Shown here piece by piece: positions 37,636 to 49,779 of a DNA stretch of 64,000 bases. Origin of the DNA: Pyronema omphalodes. Lineage: Eukaryota > Ascomycota > Pezizomycetes > Pezizales > Pyronemataceae. Location of the stretch: positions 868,001-932,000 of the forward strand of contig JAJJXM010000001.1 in assembly GCA_024516155.1 (NCBI GenBank), read 5' to 3'. Both the position numbers and the translations under genes were made by a program. Position 1 is the stretch's first letter. Every line of letters starts with the position of its first letter. The notes under the pieces were generated by a model that saw only the letters and a program-made list of their open reading frames with translations, was not told where the DNA came from and made no database searches.

Positions 37636-40372
37636 ATGCAAATTTAAATTGCACCTAAAAGTCCTCGGTATTGTCTTGGACTTGCCAACTCCTCAAGCAC
37701 GGTTTTGGCTTCTATATTTTCTTTTGTTAATTATACGGATTGGCTGGCTAGATTTTCTTTGTGCGCCGGTATAACTGCATCATATGGAGGTCATTTTGTT
37801 TTTGTTTTTTTTTATTTTTATTTTTCTTTTCTTCTTTCCATTTGTAACATTTCATTTGTCACTTTCCTTGTCACGAACTGATGGCTCTGGGTAAAAACTG
37901 TCTTGCATTCACAGGTAGAGGGAGGATTTCATTGGGTGGCGTAATATGGAGTTAATGATTTTGGGGGATTCTTTCCTACACGACTTTCTTTTGTCATAAC
38001 ATGTACTCGCGGGTACATTACTAAATCGCCACATAAATAAAGCAATACTTTGGAGAATAACATTTCGTCAACATACCTGAAGTGAAACATAAAAATAATC
38101 TGCAGATGTACGATGGATGTCTGTTCCCGCGCGAATAATATGTGATCATAAAAATGTGATATATCATTTAGTGGGGCTCCTCAGAGAGGTGGAAGTGTTG
38201 GCATCGTGAGATATCTGTGTATGGACTTTTCAAAAAACGAGAAAAAAAAATACATACCTTGTCTTCGGTTTAGTGCCAGTCGACATGATTTGGCAAAGCG
38301 TGGGGGGCAGCGTTTTCTGTAGCACAACCAGAGAGGATGGCAGATGCGTGGCTTTGGTGTACGAGTTTAGCGTTCTGCTTGTGTGTTAGTGCCTCGCATG
38401 AGAGCACGAGACATGTATATAGCTCGGGGGTATTTTTTTTGGGCTTCATGTTACGCTGGAATCATTGACTATTGTATGCAGTCATCCCAAGGGGCCAATG
38501 TATGAGTACGGAGTTTGCTTCGTTACCATGGTAGCGGGATTGAATTTCACAAGACCCTTAATGTGTCTAGACTTGCCTGTAGGAACGGTAGCCATTTTAT
38601 GGTATGGTTCTGCAAATGCTCGTAAGTTTGCCTTCTTGCACATCGCGATAAAAATGCGAACCATCCACCTAAAACTTTTGTAATTTCCATTTTCATCCGG
38701 GATATATCATCGAACATTGTGGACAACTCAATATGAATCCACATTTAAAGAGAGCCCACAATTTATCACGCATGTCAGATAATGTATTTCAATCTTGACT
38801 AGGCGTACTTTATACGTTTAACACAGGTCAAAACAATTCAGAGTAAACGGAGCATCCCGTGCACGATATGTGGCGTGTACCTAAAATAACAAGTATGTAC
38901 ATCATGCCCCCCCTTAGATAACCTCTACGCCGGCCAAAATTCCGCCCCATTCTGCACAAGAAGCAATCGGGGTACTAGGGGGGTGCATTTTCACCAGCAA
39001 CGGCCAGCCAACCGCATCCCGCGGCGGGTGCCATGAGCTTCGGGGCCTAGCTGTCAAACGGGAGTGCCCTCATTGAGGCGTTATAAAGCTCCGATGACAG
39101 CTACATGAGGTCACAGCCCGGTACGAGTCAACTTCGCGTAGATTTGCGACCTGCGGTAAGACTGAAGGGAATCTTGGTACGCCGCTGCACTTCTCGATCT
39201 TCGATCATCAGGACAGCCTGGGTATGTGCAATATCAATCGTTTACAAACGTACCTATTGGGTCGATTTTGCACACGTGTGTATAAATGCCCATAGTGATT
39301 TTGTGCAATGTAACTAGATAGCTGGGGGAATTCGTTGGCGATTGAGAGATATGAATGGCCTGAGGAATATTCTGAGCTGGAGGTTGGTTGGAGACACCAA
39401 TGCTCGTAGCCGTTTAGAAAGATAGGGAGAAGGCGGTGCGTTAAGGTTTCGGAAAGTGCATATGCATGCAGAAAGAGGCCTTGGTATAGAAAACTGTAGT
39501 GTTTAGGACTTCTTTTCTCCACAATGTGACGGGAGGGGTTTACCGCTGGGGTTTTTCCCAGATGATAACACAACATTGTAGCAACATATGGCTTTTCCCA
39601 CAGGGTCTTAACCATTCCACGATATTTCATGCGAACCGATGCGTTTAAGCGATCTCAGAGTAGTGTAATTTATATTATGCAGTTCGCACCGCTTTAATTC
39701 ATCGTAAAACATCCAGCTAACCAAATCCAATGAAGCTGAAAAGCCACTTTGCCGCTTCGTTACACAAGTCTGCCGCCGTGCCAGCGGCTGGTAGAGCTTT
39801 TCTGTACTCCATAGCTAATGCTTGCTTTGCTGGCTTCATGGCTGATACCGGGGAACAGAATATCCTAAGAGAAAGGGACTTTACACCACATTGGATCCAC
39901 CTAGAATAACAAAGCCAACGCCACTCTTTTTTCGCCGGTTCTCTTATCACATTTGTTCCAAGCGGCAAGGAAAGGAGTCGAAGGTGAGGGTGATCGGCGG
40001 GCCGGATCGTGATGTGCGATGGAGATGAGTTTAGTGAATAATGAAGGCTATAGGAAAAGCCGGTATTATATGGCAGCGGATTAAGCTTCCGAAGATCGTA
40101 CTCTGGCTCACGGGCGACTACGTATGAAACGATCCCGATTCCGAATATAACTTCCAAAGCTTAATCCTGAGGAGAGTAAACGACCCCTTAGAATAATCTT
40201 GTATTATTAATAACAGCTAAACCCTCATAATAAGCGAGCAGACCCTACATATCTATGTAATTCTTTATCATGCACCCCCTAACTTGGTCGATTTATCAAC
40301 CTAAACGACCTGACCACCGGTCCACCCCCCTTTCCTCCTTCCACACATCGCTAAAGCAGTGTAAGCTGAGAT
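37636..40372. other. Spacer; no gene recognised
   Basis: T-rich 3' flank of the forkhead gene, then mixed sequence. Two minus-strand frames, 39630–39208 (140 codons) and 40157–39717 (146 codons), are open but show no motif or family. Confidence 0.4.
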
Positions 40373-40780
40373 TCACCACATCGACCATCCTTGATACTGT
40401 TGTGGCAAAGGTTGCGGTGGGAATTGCGGTGGGTATTGTTGTGGGTATTGCAGAGCATATTGTGATACTGAAAATTGTGGCGATGGCCTTAGCAATGGCT
40501 GTTGTAGCAGTCGTGGAGGATGTTGCTGCTCTGAAAACTGTGGTGATGGCTGGCGTGGTAATCGCAAATGAAGCCGGCGGAAATGTCGAGACACACAAGA
40601 TGCTCCATTAGAGCAAGCTTCTGGTATAACTTCCGGTTGCCGATCCTGCGCCCAGTATGGGCATTCGTCTCCAGGTCCTGGACTTTTTGGGGCCACTTCG
40701 CGATAAACTTGTCCACAATAAGTAATTTTTCGTCCCTTGAAGCAGTTGCAGGAGTAATGCTGTAATGTGGCTTTGCACAT
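40373..40780 (-). CDS. Small Cys-rich protein with Pro/Gln-rich tail, function unknown
   Basis: Single-exon frame of 135 aa. The first ~62 residues carry seven cysteines (2, 11, 13, 22, 40, 56, 62) and begin MCKATLQHYSCNC, a pattern seen in small fungal proteins of unknown role that may bind metal. The rest is a Pro/Gln/Tyr-rich repeat (YPQQYPPQFPPQPLPQQYQG). There is no signal peptide or membrane segment. The overlapping forward frame is Cys/Gly-rich only because it is the antisense of the Pro/Gln codons. An intron-containing model is possible. Moderate confidence that it is a gene. Confidence 0.45.
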   Translation of the reverse strand: MCKATLQHYSCNCFKGRKITYCGQVYREVAPKSPGPGDECPYWAQDRQPEVIPEACSNGASCVSRHFRRLHLRLPRQPSPQFSEQQHPPRLLQQPLLRPSPQFSVSQYALQYPQQYPPQFPPQPLPQQYQGWSMW

Positions 40781-41403
40781 CTTGATAGTTCTGTTACAGG
40801 AAAAGATATGGAAAGTTTGCCAAAGCGATTATTTCTGTCTGTATGAAAAATTATTTGTTTCGAAATGTTTGTTGAAAACAAGGCAAAGCTAGGACATCTT
40901 TTATAAGTTATGTGGAGGGATGAATTCCAGTTCAGCCATTCTAAGAGTTGGGCATCTATTCCCATGGAATCCGTATTCCATACCAATTGTTGAGTCGGAT
41001 TTACTATGTATAGCCGGTGATTCATTGTTTCGGGATGTTTTTACCATCGTACGTTTGTTGTATCGAATAGGATTCTGTCGCCGTAGAAAGTTGCCCAATA
41101 ACACTTGGGCGCAACGGGTCTTGGCTTAACCGATTTACTCGGGATCCTACCCAAGGGATTCGGGAGCACGACACTTAGCCGGCTGTGTAGGGTATTTACC
41201 ACGTAAAAAGGTTATCCATGAAAGAGGGTATTCGCGTACTCCCACGATTTTCTGTCACCCGGCCAGCACCACAACATAACCAACAAAATTGAATGGCAGA
41301 CACACATACACAGCTCAGAAACGGTACCGCACCCATAAAACACCCAAATTTGCGGGTTCACCTCATTCAAAAAAGACCCAGGTATCGTGGCACTATATGC
41401 TTC
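40781..41403. other. Short spacer before NEJ1 3' end
   Basis: No gene recognised. Contains the upstream region of the small Cys-rich ORF and the 3' UTR of the NEJ1-like gene. Confidence 0.4.
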
Positions 41404-43279
41404 TTAGAACTTCCGCCTCTTCTTAAGTGGCTGTTTTTTCTTGGCCTCCAACTCCTCCGCTAGCATTCTCCTCTTCCTGTCTGCTCTCGCATCTTCATCC
41501 TCACCATCTTCGACTTTCTGAAGTTGTGATTCCTTTTTAGGAGATGCAGTTTCAAATGTGGGTGTCTGAAGCGATTGGATATTCGAAAGCGGTAACGGCT
41601 GCATATGCACGTGAGCTTTTTTTTTCGATTTCACCATCAATTGTTTCACTAGATTTTGTTTCTTACCGTTGGCTGCTTTGGCCCTGTCAACGTAGTAGAA
41701 TCAATCTCAGCCTCCTGTGGTGCTTGGCATTGTGATGGCTGTTCCTTCACTTCTGCCTGTGAGACTGTGCCTTTCCCGCCTATACGTCCAATATTTTTCC
41801 GTGGTCCACCCATCACAGATTTAGTGGGCGATTGTAGAGCATTTTGTAGTATCGGCTGAGGTTTATATTTTTCTGTCGTGTTTTCTGATGTCCTATTACT
41901 TGAACGCCAACCAATTCTTCCGATGCTTTTCAGGGGCTGTGTAACGGCCCTTGGGGGCATCTTCTGCACAAGATTATCTTCGTCATTGAATTCGCAATCT
42001 GATTCATCTGTTGTCTCGTCATCATCAGTAACATCTGGCGTCGTATGTTTTGGTGTAGTCGGGCGTTTAAGCCCCCCAACCCCGCCAATGATTTTAATGG
42101 GGTTTAGTATCGAGGCTGAGGCTGATAGTTTTGATCTTTCTCCCCGAAGATCCCCAGACAAAACCGAGGAAGCCTTTATGGTGGGCTGAGTTTGCTTTTC
42201 CTTGCTGACATTACTGACATTCTTGGCTGCTGGAACCAGTAAAGTACACTTGCTCGTATCCGAACTTGATTCTTCATTGCTGTTGTCGCCGGGCTTGTAA
42301 TCTTTGGCAGCCGTTATGGCTTCTGTGGAGTTGTGCATCGATGGTGGAGGAGGCGTCTCCAGGGCCTGCCGTCCTATTATTACACCGACAAAGGCGTCTG
42401 CATGGAGGGGTGACAAACCTCAAAACCGTCATCTTCATCTGTAGTTTCATCGCTATCATCGAATTTTTTATTCATGCTCGTGGAATTCTTTTCCGCCCGG
42501 CGGGGTGATATTTTAGACAGCGTCCTTCCCTCCCCATTTTCCTCTTCCAATGTCTTCCACCACTCTCCTGGCCCTTCTGTCCTCGTAAATGGTCTGGTTC
42601 CAGCCCATCTAGTAGTGAATAAACTCTTTACCAATCTCCCCACAGCCCATTCCTCTTCGTCTTTATACTTGCCTCTCCATGACTCCTCGTTAAATGGCAC
42701 CAAAGCCTTTCTCCTATACATTCCAACGACATGTTCAGCCTTAACCCTCCCCTCTTCTAATGCATCTCTCATTTTCCCGATCACTGCATCCTTGTCTCTT
42801 ATCATTCGTGTCAGCTCTGAAATCATCATATCCTGCACATGCGCCATTGAAACAATATCCACGGTGAACACATTAAGAAACTCGGTGCTCGATTGTTTCG
42901 ATAAGACAAACTGCCATTGCAGCTCCGGTAATGGTTCAGGAAGCTCTGCTGTGGCTTTTAGTCGGAGCTCGTCGCCAGAGGAGATAATAGAAAGTGCGTT
43001 TTTCCCTGTAAATTCGGTTGTATTTAACAGTAGTTCGAGTTCGCACAACAAAAGTAATAGTTGTGAAGCATCGACGGTCGGATCAATTACAGTTCCTTCG
43101 AGGAGAGACCTGGAGATAACTGCATCACGATCAAGGTTTTCAGTCCAAAGAGTGTGAAGGTCGGTTAGGTGCACAATGTAAGATGACGGCGTAAAGATTG
43201 TCTTGATGAGGAGTGGTGGGAGATTCTCGGAATGAGTACTAAGTGACAGAACGCGCCATGGAGAGCTGGCCACAGACAT
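41404..43279 (-). CDS. NEJ1: XLF/Nej1-type non-homologous end-joining factor
   Basis: Partner of ligase IV–XRCC4 that bridges broken DNA ends. Exons 43279–42419, 42365–41667 and 41598–41404 give 584 aa. The N-terminal XLF head is visible (PWRVLSL, PPLLIKTIFTPSSYIVHLTDL, LWTENLDRDAV), followed by the long helical stalk (DMMISELTRMIRDKDAVIGK). The C-terminal half is disordered and has three spaced glycine motifs (IIGGVGGLKRP, IGRIGWRS, IGRIGGKG) and an acidic stretch. The protein ends LKKRRKF, resembling the basic–aromatic Ku-binding motif of XLF. The frame runs 46 codons upstream of this ATG, but family proteins start close to the head domain. Fungal XLFs diverge fast, so the call rests on architecture. 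Confidence 0.82.
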
Positions 43280-44496
43280 AGTTGAAGCTGTGGCAACGCC
43301 GGGGCTCGACAGGTTGGCGGGGGGAGAGGGCGAGAAGACGCGATGGTAATACGGCGCGTCTCTGCTGGTTCTTGTGCGACGCGACGTGATCAAACTAGGA
43401 CAGATAGAGGAAAGCACCCCGCAGCGCGTTTAAGAGCTTTGTCATATCTGACACAACTTGTTATGTCGGTATTGCTATTTAGGAGATTTGGATAGACGCC
43501 ACTAGTATTAAGAATATCACGATCAATAATGGTTAAGTTGCAAATATTAAAGAATACTGTAAAGAAGAGTGAGAATAAATAACTCAATATTTGATTCATT
43601 ACGGTATCATATGAAACTTATATTATCGTATTTTCTCATCTTGAAATTGAGAAGCTATTCCTTTTGGTAATACTTTTCGTTGGGGTTGATTAAATGAGAT
43701 GTTGAAATAATCAATCTTTATAAATTAGCAATTCTATGACAATATGACAGTTTACTTTTGTTTTTTTTTTTTGTTTATTTTCTTCTGTTTTTTTTTTATT
43801 TTCAATTTTTTCAATAGAAACATTTTGGAAATCGTTCTCATAGATATCAGCAGTGTTAAAACTCATATTTTTGTCATAAAAGCTACCGATTGGTATTTAG
43901 CACCCCATATAGATTATTTTGAGTGCTCTTTTGCTTGGCCTACGAAGCAGGTCTTTATTCTTATCGATTGTGGCGCGGACGGCTTGCCCCAATCAATCTT
44001 TTTGTAGTTTAGCTTCAGTACCTTAGGCATTGTCGCGTCGCCTTTCGCTTCGCGTCCAGGCACCACAATCTCCCCCACTAGCACACAGCCCACACGCCCT
44101 GCCTCGCGTACGCACAATCCGACATCTCTACTGCAGAGCCGTACATTTACGTTGGTTCTGTTGCTTCTTCCTCGTCACTTCCCCTCTTTTTGTCAAGATA
44201 CCCCTCTTATTCCACTTCCAGTCAAATTCGCAATTTCGAGAAGTTCACTGAACGAGAGAGCCCTTGGCGGACGACGAAGCGTGTCGAACTGTCAAAGCTT
44301 CCTCGACATTCGAAACACGTCTTGTCAATCCTTTCCGCACGAATCTGCCGAGTCAACTTCACCGTTTTGAGTCACATTCCCCAGCAAGACAAGGCAGCCA
44401 TAAATTACCATCTACTTCAACCGGTTGAAGCTTCATATTAAACCATAACCTTGACACTCTTTTCATCATCAGCTTCGCGTCAACCCCCGTGTCTCA
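43280..44496. promoter_or_regulatory. Divergent upstream region, NEJ1 / CHK2
   Basis: 1.2 kb between head-to-head end-joining and checkpoint kinase genes. A T-rich stretch (43750–43810) and AT-rich centre are seen. No known damage-response site was identified by eye. Confidence 0.45.
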
Positions 44497-46595
44497 ATGA
44501 CACCCCGCAATGACATGAAGCGCGGGCAGGTCGGTACCCTCTCTACGTTTCTCCCTCGTAGCTATGACTGAGATCAGCTGACATCATCTCGCCTAACCTA
44601 GCCCTCTTCTCCCGGCGCCGAAAAAGATGTCGTCGATGTTAAGAAACCGCGTCGCTCCGAGCGAGTTCGAGGCCGCGAGGAAAAGGCTACCGTATCCCCC
44701 GTCACCCCCGATATCGAGGCCATTGCCAGCCCGCTAGATTCTACGATGTCACCCCCTGCGCGGCCCGTCATTCACCAAGCCCCGCATAAGGCCACGGAAG
44801 CCATGTCCCCTCCTCCACCCCAAAATATCCCAGACACTCAGGAGAGCACACAGGTCGCTTCCCAAATTCTTGCATACATGGCGGAGGAGGAGTACGACCC
44901 CACAGTCTGGGGATACTTGTACCCCATTACAGACCCTACTGCGAAGTGTATTAGACTTGACAAAACACCGGAGTCACTTGAAGAAGAAATACACGATAAA
45001 AGCACGAAAAAAAAGGCCAAGAATGGCAAGACTTCTAAGGCTAATGCGACTGAGAAAAGAAAGTCTCCGCATGGCTTTTTAATTGGGCGTCACCCGGAGT
45101 GTGACGAACAAATCGATGCGGCGGTTATTTCCAATAGACATTGTGTGATTTACAGAGAGCTCGTTGGTGGGAAACCGAAAGCAATCCTTGAGGATCTTTC
45201 GAGCAACGGCACCTGGGTCAACAAGATCATTATTGGGAGAAATAAACGTCGCGAATTGGAGGATGGTGACGAGGTCGAGTTTGCCGGCGGTCACACTTAT
45301 TCCTTCAAATACCCGATTAAAAGTAAGGTTAATGGATTCCACGACGATTATGAGAAGGGTTCTTCTATCGGAAATGGTCACTTTGCTACCGTTTACCGTG
45401 CCATCGAGAAGAAGACTGGCAACCTGTACGCTGTCAAGATCTTCAAAAGAAAGAAGACCGCCGAATCAACTTCGAGCTTCGAGACCGAGGTCTCACATCT
45501 CATGACAATCTCGCACCCAAACTTGATTGCCATGAAAGCCCATTATGTCGAGGATGATGGCGTTTACCTTATCCTAGAGCTCCTTCCCGGAGGAGAACTA
45601 TTCAACTATATTATTAAGAATCAGCGATTGTCCGAAAATGAGACGCGTAAGATTATGAAGCAACTTCTCAGCGGCTTGAAGTACTTAGTATGTACCTTCT
45701 TTCATCCCATCTCTTTGTCCAATCATTACTAACGTTCCCCTAGCACGACCGCAAAATCGCCCACCGCGACATCAAGCCGGAAAATATCCTTATCGCCGAT
45801 TCCGACCTTACGGTTAAACTTGCTGACTTTGGACTCGCCAAAATCATCGGCGAAGCCTCCTTCACCACCACTCTCTGTGGCACCCCTAGTTACGTTGCCC
45901 CCGAGATCCTGAAAGGAACGGATCGCCGCTACAACCAGGCCGTAGACATTTGGGCCCTTGGCGTAGTTCTTTACATTTGTCTCTGCGGATTCCCTCCCTT
46001 CTCGGATGAGCTTTACTCCGCGGAATACCCGTACAGCCTCTCTCAGCAGATCCAGCAAGGACTGTATGACTTTCCATCCCCATACTGGGATTCAATCGGC
46101 GACTCCGCACTCAGCTTGATTGAGGGTATGCTTTGTGTGGATCCCGTGAAACGCCTTACGGTCGACCAGGTCCTCGAGCATCCCTGGATTAACGAGAAGT
46201 CCTTTGACCCCGCCGAATCCTGTGCATCTCTTACAAACGGCATAGATCAACTTGGTCTCCAGAAACGTCGTGGTCAGCGTGAACGCACCATGCTTGCCAT
46301 CGAACCCGGTACAATCAACCCTAAGGCTGCCAACCCTTCCAAGGCTAAGGTCCGCATCACCCAGAATGAGAACGGCGAGGCTGTTGTAGTCAGAGAGGAA
46401 AGTTCACAGGAGGAGGGAGGAAGAGGTATGCCTCAAGAGGCCCGAGTTTCCGCCTTTGTCAAGATGGGCGGAAAGGGAGGTGATGAGGTCCTCTTTGATT
46501 CCTTTGGAACTGATGGCGGTTCAATGGAGGCCCAGGATGGAAGTATGGTGATTGTAAATAGAAAGGATGCCGTTGATATTGAAGGTGTCAACTAG
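44497..46595 (+). CDS. CHK2: Chk2/Cds1-type FHA-domain checkpoint kinase
   Basis: Ser/Thr kinase of the DNA-damage checkpoint (orthologue type of Neurospora PRD-4). Exons 44497–44529 (33 nt), 44602–45687 and 45744–46595 give 656 aa. An N-terminal Ser/Thr-Pro-rich stretch precedes the FHA domain (about 110–250) with LIGRHPECD (172–180) and SSNGTW (211–216), the phosphothreonine-binding loop. The kinase domain follows: IGNGHFATVY, Lys290 in YAVKIF, HRDIKPEN (380–387), DFG at 401–403, CGTPSYVAPEI, and HPWINEKSF at the end. The C-terminal tail is Gly/Glu-rich. The 45688–45743 intron has a textbook TACTAAC branch site. Divergent from NEJ1. Confidence 0.95.
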
Positions 46596-47559
46596 GAGTT
46601 GATAACCAAGAGACCGGATCCTCCTGCTGCTACGGGCTCAGATTTGGGGTTGAGGAAGTTGAGACTGGATGGCTTCGAGACCATCTCCTTCTGAGGTTTC
46701 GATTCCGTCTAACGTGTGTAGCATACTATGGTGTGCTGAGGATAAAAGAGAAGGATATTAAGGGAAGGGCATTTTATACTAGGTTTTGGGTTAGTTTCTT
46801 TGTGGGTATTGGTTTGCTACTTGTGTCAGGTTCATTGTTTTGCGGGATATCATGGGAATTATCTTTGGTCATTTACGATGTTACTTTGGTTCACCGATTG
46901 GTTACTTGTTACGCAAAGGTTGGTTATCTTACGATTGGTTATCTTTGGGTTTTGTTTACTGGATTCTCTTGCTGTCAGAGGGAATTTTGCATCCACTTGC
47001 AATGCCACCTCATAGGGAATTATCATGTTTTTTTTAATTCACTTACGCTGCATACTCATTATATACCACTACATAGCTGTTAGGAGAAATATGAGAATTT
47101 ACGGCATTAGGCTCTTGGGTTTTTGCTACCGCTATGTATCACTGTGATTTAGGCTAGATCGTCTGAATAGCACTTCTTAAACTGAGTGTGTCAACCTTCG
47201 TGCCTGAGGCCAGAGGGACTAGCCCAATAATTCTGAATACTATTCGGCTACTCCGGGCCCTTCTGAAGGTAGTATTCTTTTGTTCCTCATTCTAGTAAAT
47301 ATCAACACAAAAACCAGTTGTAGACACCACATTCATGGTTGATGGATTGAGACTACTTTCGTGGGCCATCGAACACAGCGTTATTTTTCATGACTGTAGT
47401 TAGATAGGCTATATTTTCGCTTCATCACAATGCCTAATTTCGGTAACGATTTGATTAATAATTCTGCGGATACTTCTCAGAGCGTTAATTATGTGAAAGA
47501 AGCAAATTGAATGAAAACTTCAGGTTGTCAGCGATGAATCATGATTCACAGAATTGTTT
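46596..47559. other. 3' flank of CHK2
   Basis: T/G-rich 3' region. Forward frames near 46733–47083 are hydrophobic by composition bias (TTG/GTT repeats) and show no gene features. Confidence 0.4.
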
Positions 47560-47967
47560 TTAGTCCAATATTTTGAGCATACAATGTACCCCAATATACC
47601 TTTTCACCACAACATAATAATCAGGAACTTCCATCGTCCTCCTCCTCGTCATCTTCTTCCTTCCATTTCGCCTTGATTGCATTTGCTTTTCCTTTGGACC
47701 GTTCGTTTCGATCTTTTTTCCCGACGAAGATCCTCGGCTTTCTTTTTGATAGAGTGGTCCGGCCGGGTCATGGCAATAGTAGCAAAATCTGTCCTCGGTG
47801 TCTTCTATGTTGCGCTTTCTGGATAGTCCAGGTTTTTCCCAGCATTTTTCGGTGTCGTGAGAAGACTTCCGGAAGTGGACACACCACCTGTCACTCTTTC
47901 CCCTATTTCCTTCTGAACGTGAGCCGCTACATTTACCTCTTTTCTTGGAGGGACCGCCGTCTCGCAC
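47560..47967 (-). pseudogene. Decayed double zinc-knuckle (CCHC) ORF, Gag-like
   Basis: Frame open for about 136 codons but with no ATG before its middle; an in-frame TAA precedes it. It is Lys/Arg-rich. WCVHFRKSSHDTEKCW matches the CX2CX4HX4C zinc knuckle with the second Cys changed to Phe. A second copy, FCYYCHDPAGPLYQKE, keeps CX2C but has lost the His and the last Cys. Spacing and the TEKCW ending resemble Gag nucleocapsids of Copia-type retrotransposons. Most likely a dead retrotransposon fragment; a cellular zinc-knuckle gene is the alternative. Confidence 0.4.
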
Positions 47968-49779
47968 CTTTTAACGATACCACCCGCTATTTGATTCTAT
48001 CTCATAGCCCCTTGCAACCAGGAAAAGGTGTTGTGAAAGTACCCACAAATCATCTCTCAAAACTAGCTATAATCTCAATGAGTGATAGATAATGAGTCTA
48101 TGTTTTCAGTCACCCGCAATGGGGCCAAATAACTACGCTGGAACCTAATAACCCCCCCCCCCCCCCCCCCCTCCCCTCCAGGCTTGATTCGGACCTTTTT
48201 TCTCGGGATTTCAAAAGCTTTGCCATATGTAGGCATCATTGTCATATAAATTTAGTTCCAACTTTAAATTCTCCAGCCACATATGCAAGAGAACCGACAG
48301 TAAGCCAGAAATTAAGACCCTGCATGTTACTTCTGTGTATATATGTGTGTGCATGTAGGTCTTAGATGGTTTGAACTTTGTGCAATTCTCTGACATTTTA
48401 TGCGTAAATATGCATATGTATGTAGACTGTTCAACAGTCAACCGTGAACGAGGATACTGAGAATTTGGCGTCTGCATCTACGTCTGCGGGCTGTGGGCTG
48501 CGGGCTGCAGCCTGCCGCTGATCAAGAGGATGTATGTATGTACTTTTGCAGCCGGGTTTTGATACTGGGCCGTGGCTGAGATGAGGCATTAATTATATAT
48601 ATACTCTATCATGCCAAAATATATAGAGTGTTTTAATGTTATGATGTAACAGTGTTGCTTTTGCTTCGATTATACTTGCTACGTGATTGCTTGTAATGCA
48701 TTATTGTTGAAAACTGGGCCAGTGCGAAAGGTAGGTGTAAGCAAGCATAAATGGAAGCAGGGAATTCAAACTGAAAGAAGAAAACAAAAACACAGGGCGC
48801 TTGATACTGCAGTTATATGCGAATTGTCGGTTCGCTTATCAGGTTGCCTAATTTCACAAGCGACCTGGATGAGTCGATATTCACCATTTACGTAGAGAGC
48901 TCCAACTAATTATCATGCTTGTCATCATGTGATTCATGTCAATTATCACCATACATGGCGCTAAGGACACGACAGGTTAAAAGTGATGTTCCACATGTGT
49001 GTTTCTTGACGGAAAATATTTTTGTGTACAACGTTATAGTTCAATAAGAAGAGTAAAAATAGAGATAACCCGGTCAGTGAAGTATGAAACTGCCTAATTG
49101 CCCCAGCTTTCAAATTTTGGCTTGCAGTTTCATGAAAGCAACTAACTTTTATGCTAAGTAAGCCAGATTCATCGTTGCAGAATAAAAGTCAGCGGGGGTG
49201 TGTATAAAAACAAATTATGCTTACTATGCCTGCCTACAGGAAATACAACTTTCACCAACCATCCTGCACTCATTGAATGCTGTGATTTACATGAGACTTT
49301 TTACGGTATCTTTACGCTATTTGTTAAGCTATTTGGCAATGTATTAATGTAAAAAAGCATTTTTCTTACCTAAAAGAGATACACGTTGAAGAAACTCTTC
49401 GGTAGTATTAAAGCTGCAGCTTGTCGAGTGGTATTTGGATTACAAACCGCAAAATTTTCAATTAAACATAAAAGGGATTTTCCTCTCGACCTGAAGATTA
49501 ACTTTGCGAAACAGTGGATAAATTGTATATCATCTAATATAAGATATCCTGCTTTTAAACCGGACTGGAAAACCGTCTCCCTAACGTTGCATCCGTATGC
49601 AGAATGAAATGTAAAACATAAAAATAAAAAGACAACATAAACGCCGAAAGTACTGCGTCAACACTCAACCCAAGAAAATAAAATAAAAAAGATACACCAT
49701 CATAACGTTAGTAAATTAAACACTGTAGCAAGCCTGTATCAAATAACAATAACTCCAATCTAGAATATATCAGTCATAG
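47968..49779. other. Spacer; no gene recognised
   Basis: Contains a 20-nt poly-C run (48152–48171) and TATATA stretches near 48590. A 73-codon plus-strand frame (49386–49607) lacks an ATG start and motifs. Confidence 0.4.

Noticed and set aside
39208..40157. Two minus-strand frames of 140 and 146 codons
   Set aside because: Open but without motif or recognised family; could be chance in this spacer.
40395..40571. Plus-strand Cys/Gly-rich frame that looks like a cysteine-rich peptide
   Set aside because: No ATG, a stop directly upstream, and it is the antisense of Pro/Gln codons in the minus-strand ORF.
42474..43157. 227-codon plus-strand Ser-rich frame
   Set aside because: Antisense of NEJ1 exon 1.
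43914..44117. Minus-strand frame with MPKVLKLNYKKIDWGK
   Set aside because: Too short, no downstream exon found, and inside the NEJ1–CHK2 promoter region.
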